Notes: generated from the letters alone by a model not told the origin. A stretch of 64,000 bases of DNA from Holacanthus passer (GCA_025331565.1 JAFREQ010000061.1:2261501-2325500); one strand, 5' to 3'; shown: positions 1 to 13,439, numbered from the stretch's first letter. Numbers and translations: made by a program.

Positions 1-1860
1 TAAATCAAGTCACTAAACACACAGATTAAAGATTATTCTGCTTGCTCTGAGTCCACGAACGTTGGTGGAGATAACGTGGTGGTTTATTTACTAACAAACA
101 TGCAGGCTGTGTTGTTCACTTTTTATGGAGACCACAGGCAACAAAGAGCAACGTGGACCCTGACTTGAGTGATCCTCCACAACAGACCAACAATGATCTA
201 CAAATCTATGTTGTAGAAGCTACTTTTCTCATCTTCACTGCCATAACTAGACAAATGCAATTTAATCAGAAAACCTGAGACTGTGGCCAATTAACCCAGT
301 GCGGAAATCTGTGACACACTCCAGAGAATTCAAATTTCATGAGATAATTAGCACAAAAGTATTTCCACAATCAGCATTTAGATGGATGGATGTTTTCTTG
401 TGTCAAATGCAAGTAAGAAGCTGACTCCAAGCTGTCAGCTGCAACAGCTGGTAGGCCTGACCTCCTCATATGCATCTCCTCTGAATCACACTAGAATTCG
501 CTGATTGAGGCAGAAACTGCATAATGCAAAAGTTAAGGTGCACTTTGTAATTAGCTGTGCAGGAGTTAACAAATGCAGTGCAGAAGTCAATTAAATTGTC
601 AGCGTCTCTTTTCAGTCTAATGTCTTCTCACAGACAGCCCAACACAAAAATTGAACTTTTGACCTGATGTGTGTGTGAAAGTGTGTGTGTTGCCCCTCAG
701 TGAGCAGAGCCATCAGTGATGTTAGTGACAGATACAGGACTGATAAGAAGTAGCATTACTCTCTGAGTAATCCTTGTTAATCCTGATAGTGCAAACCAGC
801 CTGTAGCAGGAACTAAAGTGTGACTCGAGCAGAAACTTTAACAAGTGAACAGAACAATCTACAGAAGCAGAAACATCATGCAAACAACCACAACAAAGAC
901 AACAGATATGCATGAATAGTACATGTGAACCACAGTTATTTACACAGGACTGGGTTGTAAAACATCAATCCTAACTTGACTGGTTGGACCAGCCTACACA
1001 ACTCAGCAATCAATTCATGGATGTTGTCTCTGGCACCACAACCCAATTTACTATCTGTATTGACATTTACTGTAACTAAAGGAAATGAACTGGGCACACA
1101 CTGGGCACAAGAATGAAGCCTAGTCACATGACGGGGAAATCCTACTACAGTATATATGGATTAACATAGTGATGGCTGGTAACCTAACACATGGTGCTAC
1201 AGGGTATAGCACGATTGACTATTGAGCAATGGTTGAATGTTTTTCAGTTACTCACACAGAGAAACATGGACAGTGTTTCCTTTACTACTACTACTACTAA
1301 TAGAACAATGCTGAAAATATATCATCTCTGTGCTTCTCCAGGATGATCTAATATAGCTCAGAGGTCTCAGGAGAGAGGAGAATGACATGAGTCTAGCGAA
1401 AGCAAAGCAGCTAAGATCCTCCCTGTAAGTCGTGCGTGTTTGTCCTTCCCTGCCCCCGACTCTCAGGCACAGGTCAGCCCATAAAGCTACTTTCAACCCG
1501 ACAGCGAGAGGAACTGAGGGGTCAAAAGCCAGAGGTAACAAACTCAAGAGCTGTAGTCAACTGTTGAAGCATGGCGCTGGATTTATTTCAAAACTTTAAG
1601 ATCCCAGATTTCAAACAAGCCCTAAATATTTAACATAAACATGTTCATTGATATGATTCTCATTTCTTCATTTAGTGACCAGATGTTTCTGTACAGATGT
1701 AAAAGGCTTTTTCAGACAAGTCAACACTAATGAGACGTAAAATATACAATGGTGACTGTTTATGGTTCCCTGCATGGCCCTTAAACTTTATTGGCCACTT
1801 TCTCCCTTAGTTCTGGTTTACAGCATTACTTCACTTAAATGTGCTTTTTTTTGCATTTTT
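1..1860. other. Intergenic, no gene recognised
   Basis: No open frame here resembles a known protein. The stretch is AT-rich with short GT runs near 668-690 and a short TAC trinucleotide run near 1282-1300. Open frames on both strands are under 100 codons and lack splice-site or family support. Confidence 0.6.
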
Positions 1861-1864
1861 TGTA

Positions 1865-3165
1865 CAACCCCCAATTCCAAAAAAGTTGAGACCCCGTGTA
1901 AAACCTAAATAAAACTATTTGTAAATCCTTTTCAATCTATATTCAACTGAATACAGTATGAACACAAGCTATTTAATGTTCAAACTGATAAACTTTATTG
2001 GTTTTTGTAAATATGCACTCATTCAGACTCAGTTAATGTTTGGAAACTTAAGACACTAATTGTTGAAGTTTTAAAAGTGAAATTCTTGCTTGACACACAA
2101 CCTAAAACTCAACAGTCTTGGGTCCCTGTTGTCGTACTCTGCACTTCATAATGCACCTCACATTTTCAATGGAAGACAGGTCTTGACTGGAGGCAGGTCA
2201 GTCTAGTACCTGCACTCTTTTACTACGAAGCCACGTCATCTGAATGGCAGCATACGTTGCCCCAAAACCTTTCAGCATCAATGGTGCCTTCACAGATGTG
2301 CAAGTCACCCATGCCATGGCCACTAACACACCCCCATACCATCACAGATGCTGGCTTTTGAGATTTGTGCTGGCAACAATCTTGATGGTCCTTTTCCTCT
2401 TTTCAGAGGGCACAACATCCATGAGTTCCAAAAAAAATTTGAAAAGTGGACTCATCAGACCACAGCACAATTTTCCACTTTGCATCAGTCCATCTCAGAT
2501 GAACTCATGCCCAGAGAAGTCAGCAGCATTTCTGGATGTTGTTGATATATGGTTTTTCCTTTGTATGACTTTTCAGTTTTGGATTTGTAGAGGCAGTGAT
2601 AAACTGTGGTGACTGTCAGTGGTTTTCCAAAGGGTTCTAGAGCCCATTTAGTAATAGCCTTTACACAATCATGTTGGTTGTTAATGCAATAATGCTGATG
2701 GAAGGTCACAGGCATTCAATTTTGGTTTTCAGCATTGCCCCTTATGTGCACAGATTTCTCCAGATTCTTTGAATCTTTTCATGACATTATGGATTGTAGA
2801 TGGCCTAAACTGCTTGCACTTGTGAATTGAGAAATGCTGTTTTTAAACTTTTGGACTATTTGCCAACGCAGTTTTTTACAAAGTGGTGAACCTTGCTCCA
2901 TCCTTAGTTGTGAATGACTGAGTCTTTCCAGGATGAACCTTTCATACCCAATCATGATCCTATCACCTGTTACCAATGAACCTGTTTGAAAGTTTCAAAC
3001 AGGTGTTTTTGGATCATTTCACAACTTTCACTGTCTTTTGTTACTAATGCCCCAACTTGTTTGAAAGGTGTTGTTTGCAATTCAGAATTAGCAGATATTC
3101 ACAAAAAATCAATGAAGTTGATGACATCAAACACTAAATATATTATATATGTGTCAGAAAGGAAT
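1865..3165 (-). mobile_element. Decayed Tc1-like DNA transposon (broken transposase)
   Basis: The left end begins just after a TA dinucleotide with the terminal sequence CAACCCCCAATTCCAAAAAAG, the same type of end as at 28622 and 41851. Read on the minus strand, the interior keeps pieces of a Tc1/mariner-superfamily transposase in order. A helix-turn-helix DNA-binding region lies at about 2976-2780 (MEQGSPLCKKLRWQIVQKF), a second DNA-binding part at 2715-2485, and a catalytic-domain remnant downstream. A fragment near 2232-2150 corresponds to the region around the usual SPDLSPIEN motif. The frame is broken by many stops and shifts. About 100 bp of the catalytic core seems deleted at about 2235-2245, and the right terminal repeat is missing. 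It is certainly inactive. Family assignment rests on pattern recognition of the Tc1-like transposase; the subfamily name is not known. Confidence 0.75.
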
Positions 3166-6100
3166 AGCAACTGACATGCATTCACTGCAGATACCAACAG
3201 ACTCTCCATCTTACCCACTAATAACACAGCAATTTGGAGTAACCACTTTCAACTCATGAATAATTTGTTTCTCAATACAATCAATTTCCTCCAGCATGAC
3301 AATCAGCCTACAGGGCACAGTTGGCCACATGGCGTTTTGAATAGTGCAATATACTAGTGACATGTCAAGGCCTCCTAAATGTTGAAATATGTGGGCTATT
3401 ACAGTCTAAAATGACACCTGTGCTGGTATCTGACATGCACACACTTGTTAAGCTGGAGGGCCTGGATCATATGTTCAACATTTCCTTCAATGATTCTAAT
3501 AAATGCAAAACTGCTTCTTGCACATAGCCGTCACCCTGTAAATAATGCAACAGCAATCGCAAAAACTGACTTATAATTCAGTGTTTGCCTTAAGGACCAG
3601 ACTGGAAGTATATATTTTTCTCTGGTGTGCTTCTTAAGAAAATAACATGTTAATTTTTTTTTTTATGTCAAAGATTATTTAAAACCTTTGACAACCTACA
3701 AGCTGATTAACAAAGGAAGCTTATATTTATGAAAGTAAACAGTGTTCCTATACAGTCTTATGGCCAAAAACAGGGGATTACAGGCTCCAAAGTGAGTGTG
3801 TGCCACATCATTTCTCAACAGTCAGTATTAAGAAGCACAACAAAAACAAAGGACAGCAATCACTGGAGAGTGAGGAGGGAGGATACATCATGTAAAAAGC
3901 ACAAGACGGCTGCACTCCTCTGTACAAAACAGCTCAATTCAGACTCTGTCCAGCACACTGCAATATGGGGAGCAGCAGCAAATCCACTGTCTGGTTCACA
4001 TGAAACAGACCCAAAGCAACAAGGTCTTTATTTCTGCACCTTTACAGTGAATTGTGATGCCCAGTCCTCCATGTCATCCATACAGACCTCCTGTAAACCA
4101 AAACAGGTGCATCTTTTGTCTGACTGAGTGAGTCTGACACCAGCTGAGAGGTGGGAGCCCTGAATAAAACATGAATTAAAATAAATACTATTCTGACTGA
4201 TTCACTATTGTCACTATTTTAATCATGGAGACAGGGTTCACTCATGGGTCATTGTTGAACCTATTCACTGTGGTATTAGAAATTAAAAATCGCAGTGCAC
4301 AAGAGGTGCATGTGATCCACTAAACATAAACAAAGGGTGATACCGCAGTGAATCACAGTATTACTACAGTACATTTTGCAGAGAAACTGGTGTTATAGTA
4401 AAACACAGGTCCTGTAGAGGATGCTTCAGCTCTGCATCTCTTCAGCTTCTTACCTTGCTTGAGGCACTTTTTCACTTGAAGCTGAAAGTATAATCTTTCA
4501 ATCCATTGATGCTCTTCTTAAAGACTCCTCTTGCAGAACAAATTCAACCGTTCATGTTTTTCTCTGCAGAGGGAAGTGAGCAAAAAATAAAAATAAAAAA
4601 CACTGACCTCTAAAATAAAAAGAAGAGAGCTGGATGAAAAGCAGGTGGTCACATTTTTGTTCTCAGTCCATGTGTGGATCAAAAGAAAATTACATCAATC
4701 CTCGACGTCCATGATGATCAGACTTACTAAAAAAATAGTTTCAGTAAAATCCATTAACCCAGATCATCTTCATGAGTCCAACATCAGCCCATTTAAAGTC
4801 CATTTAAACTTTCCACGCTTTGGCTTTTATGTCGCAGTCTTCTTAGTCTAAACTTGCAAAAAGTGGCTTTAATCCTAAATTGGAGTTTATGATTAACTTC
4901 ATAAATATGTAGAAATGATTTCGGTCGACGCAGTTTATCATCAAACAGGCGCAAGTTTCAGCAGAAAGAGACTCAGTGCACGTTTAGTTGCAGCCCTGCT
5001 GTTGATACTCAGTCCGTGTTTCTCCTCCCATTATTATCATGATCTCCTCCTACAGGAGCCGCAGTCAAAACACGCAGAGTGCAGCCACGACACTTCCTGT
5101 TAAACCTGCAAAATAAAAGACCAAACTGGAGAACAAGACCGGTACAAGAGGAAACACAGATCCATTGTTCAAGGTGGAAATTAGTGCTAAAACAAATTCA
5201 AACATTCATCAATCATTTGTGTCCTGATTCTCTAATTTGAGAATTTGCGTGTTTTTATTTCTGTTTTATATAATCACATAGAATATCTTTACATTTCTGA
5301 CTGTTGAAATAAACAATCAATCTAAAGATGTCACCTTCAGCTCTGGGAAACTGTGTTGGGTATTTTCTGAATTATTCATCATTTTATGATCTACACAAGT
5401 CATTGATGATTGCAAAAATGTAGATTAATTTAAAAAAGATTAATCAAAGAAGGACTTTTTCATGGAAGACATTTAGACATGTTGCAGGTGTAAATGAATA
5501 ATGGCTGCATTCAATTTAGCTGCTTCAGTTTCTGGGTCTTTGTATTGTGCATGCAGGATCATCATCCTATATTATTGGATGTATACCTATATAGAACATA
5601 TATATTAAATATACATATATAAATATATATACATATATATTTGAATTTGAGCCATCTTAATGTTATTAGTCTAAAAAACTGCTGTATGTTTATCATATCT
5701 AATCATTACATTATGTATCTAAAGGTTTTTATCAACCTGATATTTTGTGTATGACCACAAAAAATGACTGACGAAAAAATTTCAACTAGAGAAGTTTGAA
5801 AGACAAATTACTTAAAAGTCTTTTTTTTTGTAAAAGCGTGGAAATACTGTACAGAGTCAAGTTGTGATCAGATCATGTCCTATGTGAGTCAAAGCCTGAG
5901 GAGCCAAAACGCTTTTATGCTGAAGGTGAAACAACCAACTTCCGCTCATGCGCCGTCTGTTTCTGTGTGACTTGACGCTGCTGCTGCAGAAGCGCCTCAG
6001 ACAAAAGCGCCTTTTTTACTGAAAGGACTTGAGAATCGTAACAAAAGACAAACACACACCTAAAGGACACGTTTGACCCAGAGCCGTTTGGTACAACATC

Positions 6101-8940
6101 CAGCAAATAATCAACGATAACACAGGTTTTACCGTGAAGTGAAGACAAAAATTTCCACCGTGTAAAGAGGAAAAACGGTGTGATTATATTCAAATTTTCA
6201 AATACAAGAATAATGAATTGGGTTTTCCCACTCAGCAAACATACAACCAACACCTTCTAACAAAATCATTTAATCTATACTTAACTTTAAATGTAATCTA
6301 TATTTAACCTTGTGATTTAATCTATATATATAACATCACCACACTTTGCTATAATCACTTTAATAAACATTTTAATCTCCTCCTGCAACAAACTGACCAA
6401 GTAGGAAAATAAGACAACTTTTAAAATCTACTCCCTCTAAAACATTTGAGTGCCAATGAAATGTGAATTTTAGATGAGTTAAAAATGTTGTATTAAACTT
6501 GTACATATGCTAATTAAGTAACCTACTACCATTCAGAGTTAAGCTAATGCTAGTTAGCTTTGCGTTAGCTAAAGGCTGAAGATCAAGATAGCAAGAGAAA
6601 TGCTGTTATTCTCTTCGTAAATATGTATTATTAGCTCTTAATTATACATTTATCACCATACACAAAACAGCTTTTAAGTTAGATATGTTATTTTGTTAAC
6701 TTATGTTATTACACCCAATATTGAGTTTGGCTAACTTTGAGCTAAGCTAACTTTAAGATAAGTTAACTTTAAGGTAACTTCAAGGTTTAAAGCCTCATTC
6801 ATGGCCACTGATTCTTCACTTCTCTGTTCTTGGGGATCGCTTCTGTTTCTTTCAGCTTGTTTCTTTAAAATACTACAATGTCAGAAATAACAGAAAAAGT
6901 AATTGTGATCTTTTTCATCAAACTAATTAGGATGAGCAGCCATTTAATTAGAATGAAGGGTTGTTAAAAGTTTTGTAACTTTACTATCAAAGTTTTTCAT
7001 TATCTTACCTTAAAACCTCTTCTTTTGATGTCCTCTGAAAATGAGCTGAAGGTTGCTTGATGTACTATCATATAAGAGCTGATGGAGATGTGGTCTAACA
7101 GTTTATTGAGGGACACAAACAAAACTTTGTCTTGTTTGTCCTCCAGTTTAAAATCGTCAATCCAGAGTCAAAATAATCTGCATCACCACAAGGGGGCGAC
7201 AGCGTCCACCAGTAAAAAGGCTCTTGTTTAATAATGCAAAGTGTCTTTAGGGACAGAAATACAAAAAATAAAATATAGCTCTCACATGATTTAGCACCGG
7301 AGGCTGTTATTAGTAGTTTAAAATGATTTTGCCTTGATGACTTGTGACATGACAGGACTAGAAAGATATATTACCTGTTATATTATTATAATATCCTTTG
7401 ACTATTGTTATACATTTCATGTCTGTGTGCATGTCTTTTTATGTATTATAATATGTAATTATATCATCAGTATAATTAAAATCAAGGCACAAATTACCTA
7501 GATGTAAAAATATTTGATTGTTCAATGGTAAACAGGGATAGATACCATGAACAGTACAGTGAATCTCTGTCCTCTTTAAGTCATTTTGTGTGTGAGTGTT
7601 TCCTCAGAAGGTGGGCAGCCTTTAGAAATAAAGTTCCTGAGCTGACGTTAAGTGTTTGATGTGACTAACAGCAGGGAGTTTGTGGTTGGTGGCTGATTGA
7701 GTGGACACATTTGGTAGCGAGAGAAACAAAGAACACACGCAACTGTCCTTGAAAACATCTACTGAAACAACTGGTTGCCAAGCGTCTGAAAGGATTATAC
7801 AAGTGCAACCTTTACCAGCAGTGTCTTTCACACATGACATTATCCTGGAGAGGAAATTGAGGTGGCAGCCTTGTCTTTCACTCGCACCCTTTTCAAATGA
7901 TGTGGAAATTGATTAGTTGATGGCACAGATTAGAGGAAAGGTTTTTGACGCAGGTTTTCAGAATGTCACATCTTAATTGCATGTGTTCTTCCCTGTTTGA
8001 CAATGTTTACTCTCACAGGCCAGGTGCACCATATGGAGATCAAAGGATTGGAAGTAATCACATGAAATCCTCCAAGAAAGAACAACTCTGAACAGTATTA
8101 AGAAGAATTAAGCAGATGATTAGACAAACTGTGTTATACAGTATATTGATATTGTGGACAAACCAATAATAGCCTTTTATTAAATATCTGCCAAACAAGA
8201 CACACAATATTACAACACTTTGCCTCGTCTGTACAATCTGAAATCTTTCCACTTTTTTATGTTAACTGTATTGTAAATTAATTCATTGTAAGCCAGTCGA
8301 GCTTTCTCTACCATTGAACAGGATGATGGATCGCCTCAAATTAAAGAGTTCACTCAATACAATTTTAGTTTTAATTGGCATAGAAATGATTTTATTTTGA
8401 GAATTGGCTCAACTTATAAAGGTGTTTAAAATGATCAGTCCAATTTCGGTGCATTCTGTGAGTTGCCACGCTGCCACGTTGGCTGAATCCCTCTACATGC
8501 TGTGTTATAAGCTAAAATGTGTTCTAATTTAGATGAACTCAGTGTGAAGTTATTGATGGTGACACGGTGCGATCGTGTGGTTTCTATTAATTAGAGGCCA
8601 TCATGGGGTTTTTCATTAATTAAATGGGTATGATGGTTATAATGTCAAAGTCTATCAGTGCATAGATGATCCAACTACTAAAAATAACACTACACAAATA
8701 AAAGAGACTCATCAAATTATAGTTTAATTAATTTAACAAGCTAAAAAAAACAAATATACAAATCACACAATGTGTGATACTGATCTGGCTTCATAACAGC
8801 AGCATCAACTACCAAGGCATATAACACTAATTCACAGAATCTATTTAATCTTATTTTCTTTTACAATATCAGTGCATTTAAATGAGCATAAGCAGAATAT
8901 TATGTGTATATTAGAGTGCAGGAAGACTGTGGCAGAAGCT
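3166..8940. other. Intergenic, no confirmed gene
   Basis: Nothing here matches a known protein. It contains a possible minus-strand splice donor near 4453 and an acceptor at 4092 followed by AATAAA (minus) at 4027-4032, discussed as a finding. A short G+C-richer patch at 5930-6010 contains ETS-like (ACTTCCG) and NRF1-like motifs and could be a promoter. AT-rich dinucleotide sequence lies at 5575-5642. A patch at 6530-6790 repeats the words TTAGCTAA and TAACTTTAAG. Most of the rest is unique AT-rich sequence. Confidence 0.5.
7186..7199 (+). promoter_or_regulatory. CTCF-like core motif
   Basis: CCACAAGGGGGCGA matches the vertebrate CTCF core consensus CCASYAGRKGGCRS at all but two positions. 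It lies in intergenic DNA about 1.75 kb beyond the 3' end of tmem230. This is motif-only evidence. Confidence 0.3.
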
Positions 8941-8950
8941 GAGGTGTTCA

Positions 8951-10427
8951 TCAGTCGTCAAAGTCTGGGATGTCGTCATAGGAGTAGCCATGGTAGCCCT
9001 TCGATGCATAGTAAGCTATTCGTAGGTGGTAAATTCCAGGCAGGAAGACGAGGATCCCGATGATAAGGACAGGAATGGTTCGGTCTGAGTGCTGAAAGAG
9101 GGAAAACGTCTCAGTAAGACATTCATTTAACGAGGTAAATATATTGTTCTTAATGTGAAATACTGTAAACCTCCGTACAAGTACTCACAGTGACTCCAAA
9201 GTATCCAGCCAGGAGAAGGGCGCCGATGATGATTAACAGAGAGCCGATTAAGAAGAGGACTGCAGCCAGTGCTATGGCTTTGTATGGGACTTTGGGTGGG
9301 CTCTTTTTGAACTGTGGAGGAGGAGAAATATTTAATTAAAAACACTTTTCTCTGACACAGCAGGCTTTCTGCGGCGGTGCCTGTTTTCCCACTCATGTAC
9401 TGAAAATTAGTCTGGCTCACATACTCATGTACTTGAACTTCTTGGAACAGTGAAAGTCTGTGACTGGCTGACAGATACTTGACATCAAAGGGAGTTGACG
9501 ACATGAGCCATGAAACTGTCACTGCTACATTCTGTGTTTGAAGATGTAATTGTGTTGGTTCTGCATCACTTTCCTTGTGACTCAATGCTGTTGTGAACAT
9601 TCACCACATCGTCACGATAAAATATTTGTGTTGATTTAATTATACCTATTTTATACAGTATAAGTCAATTTATTAGTCATGCTCAGTATTATTCAGCCCA
9701 TGACTTAGATAATTTCTTCTGTGACTCTGGAGAAGCTTTTTCAGGTGTGAGAAAATAACCCTGATGATGTCATGAGGGTTATCTGAGCTTGGGCTTGTAG
9801 GTGACAAATTTATAACAAAAAAACAAACAGGAGGCAGAGAGTTTGAAAGGAGTGGGCATTCACATAAAAAAAAGACATATGTCAAGCTGCATTGTGGGAA
9901 ATGTATGAAAGACTTGTGCCAAGTTGCATTGTGGGAAATGTTTTCAGAGCTTCACCCAGACTTCAGCTTCAGCTACTATTCTTTTTAAAATCTGTTTCTC
10001 ACAAATCCTTCGATGTTGTGAAGGTGCAAAACTAAATCACCCCTTTATGTTCATTACATTATTTTTTAATCCAGTTAAGTCCAGAATCAACTTTAAAAAG
10101 TGAGTGAACCATGACCTTCAGTCTATAATCACAATAATGCAGTTTTTATGGGAAGGTATAATTTGTAATATCATGTCTGAGAAGCACTGATTGACTTTGC
10201 TTTCCTCCCCCTTGTAATGAAGACCCTATCCTCTTCCAACACAGATCATTTAGCTGCAGTTTAACCAAATACATGGTTGTTGGAGCTTTTAGCAGATTAG
10301 CTTCAGGAGCATTATACAGTCGTAGTCTTACCTGTAAATCTATGTACCCGTCATCATCAGTGGCTAACCTGGAGTACCTAACTTTACTGTTAGGAGTCCC
10401 GTTAGAAACAACGTTACGAGCTGGCAT
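8951..10427 (-). CDS. tmem230: Transmembrane protein 230
   Basis: Three coding exons on the minus strand: 10427-10332, 9311-9189 and 9091-8951. All introns are GT/AG and all junctions are phase 0, giving 119 residues against 120 for the human short isoform. The N-terminus (SKVRYSRL, DDDGYIDLQ) and C-terminus (GYSYDDIPDFDD) are diagnostic for TMEM230. Two hydrophobic segments, about residues 43-65 and 77-99, fit the two-helix hairpin of the family, with both ends cytosolic. TMEM230 is a small membrane protein of secretory and recycling vesicles, including synaptic vesicles, and acts in vesicle trafficking. The ATG at 10427 is chosen because it matches the family start and a TGA lies upstream in frame. 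An (AAG)8 run touches the start codon. The gene is divergent from adra1a, 10.7 kb away. Confidence 0.95.
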
Positions 10428-10451
10428 CTTCTTCTTCTTCTTCTTCTTCTT
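10428..10451 (-). repeat. (AAG)8 run directly before tmem230 ATG
   Basis: Eight CTT triplets on the plus strand read as AAG on the tmem230 strand and end exactly at its start codon. The run lies in the 5' UTR and is in frame with the ATG, but there is no upstream in-frame ATG, so it should not be translated from an AUG. Confidence 0.95.
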
Positions 10452-10670
10452 CTCAGGAGCTTTGCTAACTGTTTGTTTTCAGAGATTCAATGAGGCAGAA
10501 GCAGCTACAGAAACATGAGAGACACGACAGCCATGATCCGGATCACTCACAAGACAAAGGAGAATAAAATATTACACCAGATCCGATGTAAGACCGATAC
10601 TGTTGTTTAAAACAAGTTCTGAGAGGAGGGTACAGCGAGGTGTTGTCTGTTTATTATTCTCTAACAACGA

Positions 10671-10740
10671 ACTTCCGTGTTTTCAAAATGGTCTGTAATG
10701 CGCTTGCGCAAAGCGAAGCGTCATCATTAATGCCGTCAAA
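10671..10740 (-). promoter_or_regulatory. Probable tmem230 promoter region
   Basis: The region contains an ETS-type site (ACTTCCG, GGAA on the minus strand, 10671-10677), an AAAATGG YY1-like word at 10685, and TGCGCTTGCGCA at 10699-10710, one mismatch from the NRF1 palindrome. These motifs are typical of TATA-less housekeeping promoters and sit 250-290 bp upstream of the tmem230 start codon. The transcription start itself is not visible. Confidence 0.45.
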
Positions 10741-10867
10741 AAAAGCTTAAAAACATAATTTCAAGTTCAAAATCGCTTCAATAAAATTATATAAGATCAA
10801 AGTTGTCAAATCTACTTTATTATGAGGAATTGTTTTATTTATAGTGATATGCACTGCTCTGTGTCTG

Positions 10868-10881
10868 CCATCAGAGGGCGC
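10868..10881 (+). promoter_or_regulatory. CTCF-like core motif
   Basis: CCATCAGAGGGCGC matches the CTCF core consensus at 13 of 14 positions, and the flank continues as TGTTG. It sits between the tmem230 promoter and the long adra1a upstream region, a plausible boundary position. This is motif-only evidence. Confidence 0.4.
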
Positions 10882-12925
10882 TGTTGTGTTTAATTAAAAC
10901 GAGCAGGTGACCACAGTGAGAATTCATCTCTTTGTGTGGAGGTTCATTTCCTGAGCTGCTCTCTCAGGTCAGTTTAATAATCACACTGTGTTCTCAGGAG
11001 ATAAAGTTTCTGTCCAGGCTGCAGATTTTTTTAAATTCAATTTCATGTAACAGAAGCTGAGACACACTGACAGTCTTTCTCTGAAAGTTGTTTTTAACCA
11101 TTGATGCAATCTTGTACATCACACACAATAATTATTTCACATCCATGCATGTTTTTTTTTTTTTTTACAAAACAAAACACATGAGCATCGGCTATGATGA
11201 GTGCAAGATGAAAATCACATTATTATTATTTCTGTTTACCAAAATGACACATTAATAAGCTGTTTGATTTCTATTATCCATCACATCCACCTTCCGTTGT
11301 TTGTGTGTGTCACGTTATCTCTGCCAGATATTGTCATCTCTCTGGTCATGCACGGCAATAACCTGGGCCCGTGAATGACTGACCGTGAAATAGACAAACC
11401 ACACAAAAAATACCATTTGCTGACAATCCCCCCGACATGAATAATTAAAGCTGTCATGGTGTCTTTTTTCTCCCTGTTTTTCAAATTGTGTTTTTCACAT
11501 TCCCCTGCTGGTCTGTGGAAAATTGGACTGTCACATAGACAAATATAGACTCTCCTGTAGGCAGACCTCAGATATCTGCCTGACCCTGAAGCCACACAAC
11601 AGTGGATGATTGTGACTGTAGCTTTGTGGCAGAGCCATGTACGATACAGTCAAGGATAAATGTCTACAGGTTGCAAATAATCCAGAAATGCACCGTTCCT
11701 TTCAAGAGCAGTAATAATACAGGAATTGTATATTCTTATGAGATGTGCTCACAGCATCAATAATACGCTCCTTTAAAATACATGTTGGCAGAGAATGAGT
11801 CTCGAGTGATCATTACAATCAGTGACCTTGACTGCAAGTCACGTTGTTGTAGTTTAAGGCCATACTGTTGTTCTCTGGGGGGTTTTAAGCCCTAAAATTA
11901 TTCTTTCCTCCTTCATATTCCTGTTGTTTTTCCACCTTGCTTTATGCCACACGGTGCGTTCTCTCTAGGTGTTCAATTTTATCATGCATATTTACAAATA
12001 TATCCAAGCCTCTGCAAGACATAATCTCTGTAAATCTGCCCTGAATACAACTGGATTTCATCTTTGTTTGAGGGGGATTAAACAAAGATATTTTTTCTTT
12101 TGCTGGCCACTTCAAAATGAATCACTATTGGAAATTGCGGTGCACAAATACGCTTTAGTCCACGAGAAAACCATCACACAAGCCACCTGAAATAAGTGAT
12201 CGTGCAGACATTTTTCATGTGCATGCTGCCATCTTCACTGTACCAGTTACCGACAACAAGAGAGGTAAACTTTGCCCTTTGCTTCATTAATGATGCCAGT
12301 TTCCGTACTCACTTCTCACTGTGCTGTGTGACCGCATGTTGGCTGGACTCATTAACCAACACCAACACTGCGTCACTGGTGCCTATTCCTCTGTACACCA
12401 AACACTTCCCTGTTATCTGTCCCATCTCCTCACTTGGATGCACCTATAATCAAGGTCACTGCACAAGCCGCTTACCCTTCCTCTGTCTGAATGTAGAGAC
12501 ATGGTTTTTAATTTGTCTGCGCTTCAGCCTTGAAACAATCTACAACAGCGGATAAATCTGTTTTTTACATTCATAAATTCAAAAAGCATGGGCCCACTGA
12601 CGGAGCAATCTGACTGTCAGTAACCCTGCTGCCCTTTTTCGTTTTCAGACATTACTTCATGTATTTTCTATTTTGTCATGCAAGTGTGTTTTAAATATTT
12701 CAATTCGATTCTCCTGTGAAACCTTGGTGCAATGTACTTCACAATACAATAACAATTGCTGCTCAAGTGGCATCTGCAGTTGTGATTAATTAATCAGATG
12801 ATAGGCAAGACTGTCACCGGTCAGAGGGGGGCAGAGTGTGTTGTCATGTTAGATAATCCCCGCCTCGAGACCATAATGCCTGCACAGAAGAGCATCAGAA
12901 CAGCTGGGCACACTGAGCCCTCAGG

Positions 12926-12946
12926 GTGTGTGTGTGTGTGTGTGTG
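12926..12946. repeat. (GT)n microsatellite
   Basis: An uninterrupted GT dinucleotide run of about ten units. Confidence 0.95.
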
Positions 12947-13439
12947 AGTTTGTGTGGTAAGAAGACAGCAGCAGCCCCCCCCCTTACAACCCCTGGGTAT
13001 GACACTGAACAGTAAGAGAGCAGCATTTAGGCCATAATTAGAGTCCTGTTCAGAGTGGAGTTCTGTCTGCTGAGATAATTAGGTCTGTCTTCATTACAGC
13101 AGTTGCAGATAGCACCACGGCCGGAGCCCAATAAAAGGCTGAACCATTATACCACTTGAACATCATGCAATCTCCCCGTGGCTCAGCCTTTTTACTTTTA
13201 AACCCACCAGGTTTCAGAAATGATCAAATGTGGCACGTGGGTGGTGCACAGGTGCCACTGAGCAACCAGCTTTTCAAAATTAGAAATATGCTCACACAGT
13301 CTAATATAATTCCTTTATTTTTAAGCTCATCCAGACACATTGTGCTTTGCTCCTGTTTGTTCTCATATGTTGAATATATGGTGAATAGTAATATGTATGT
13401 AGGTGGACTGTGGGTATGGATAAAGGCTTTCTCTCTGTT

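Noticed and set aside
2244..2612. 122-codon plus-strand open frame
   Set aside because: It is the antisense of the decayed Tc1-like transposase.
3729..4127. 132-codon plus-strand open frame
   Set aside because: No recognisable family, no splice or promoter context and ordinary base composition. The minus strand shows better exon-like signals here.
5915..6253. 112-codon minus-strand open frame next to ETS/NRF1-like motifs
   Set aside because: No family similarity and composition of non-coding DNA. It may only overlap a promoter.
9880..9945. Twice-repeated GCATTGTGGGAAATGT in tmem230 intron 1 as a ZNF143-type element
   Set aside because: The match to the ZNF143 consensus is weak. It is more simply a short local duplication.
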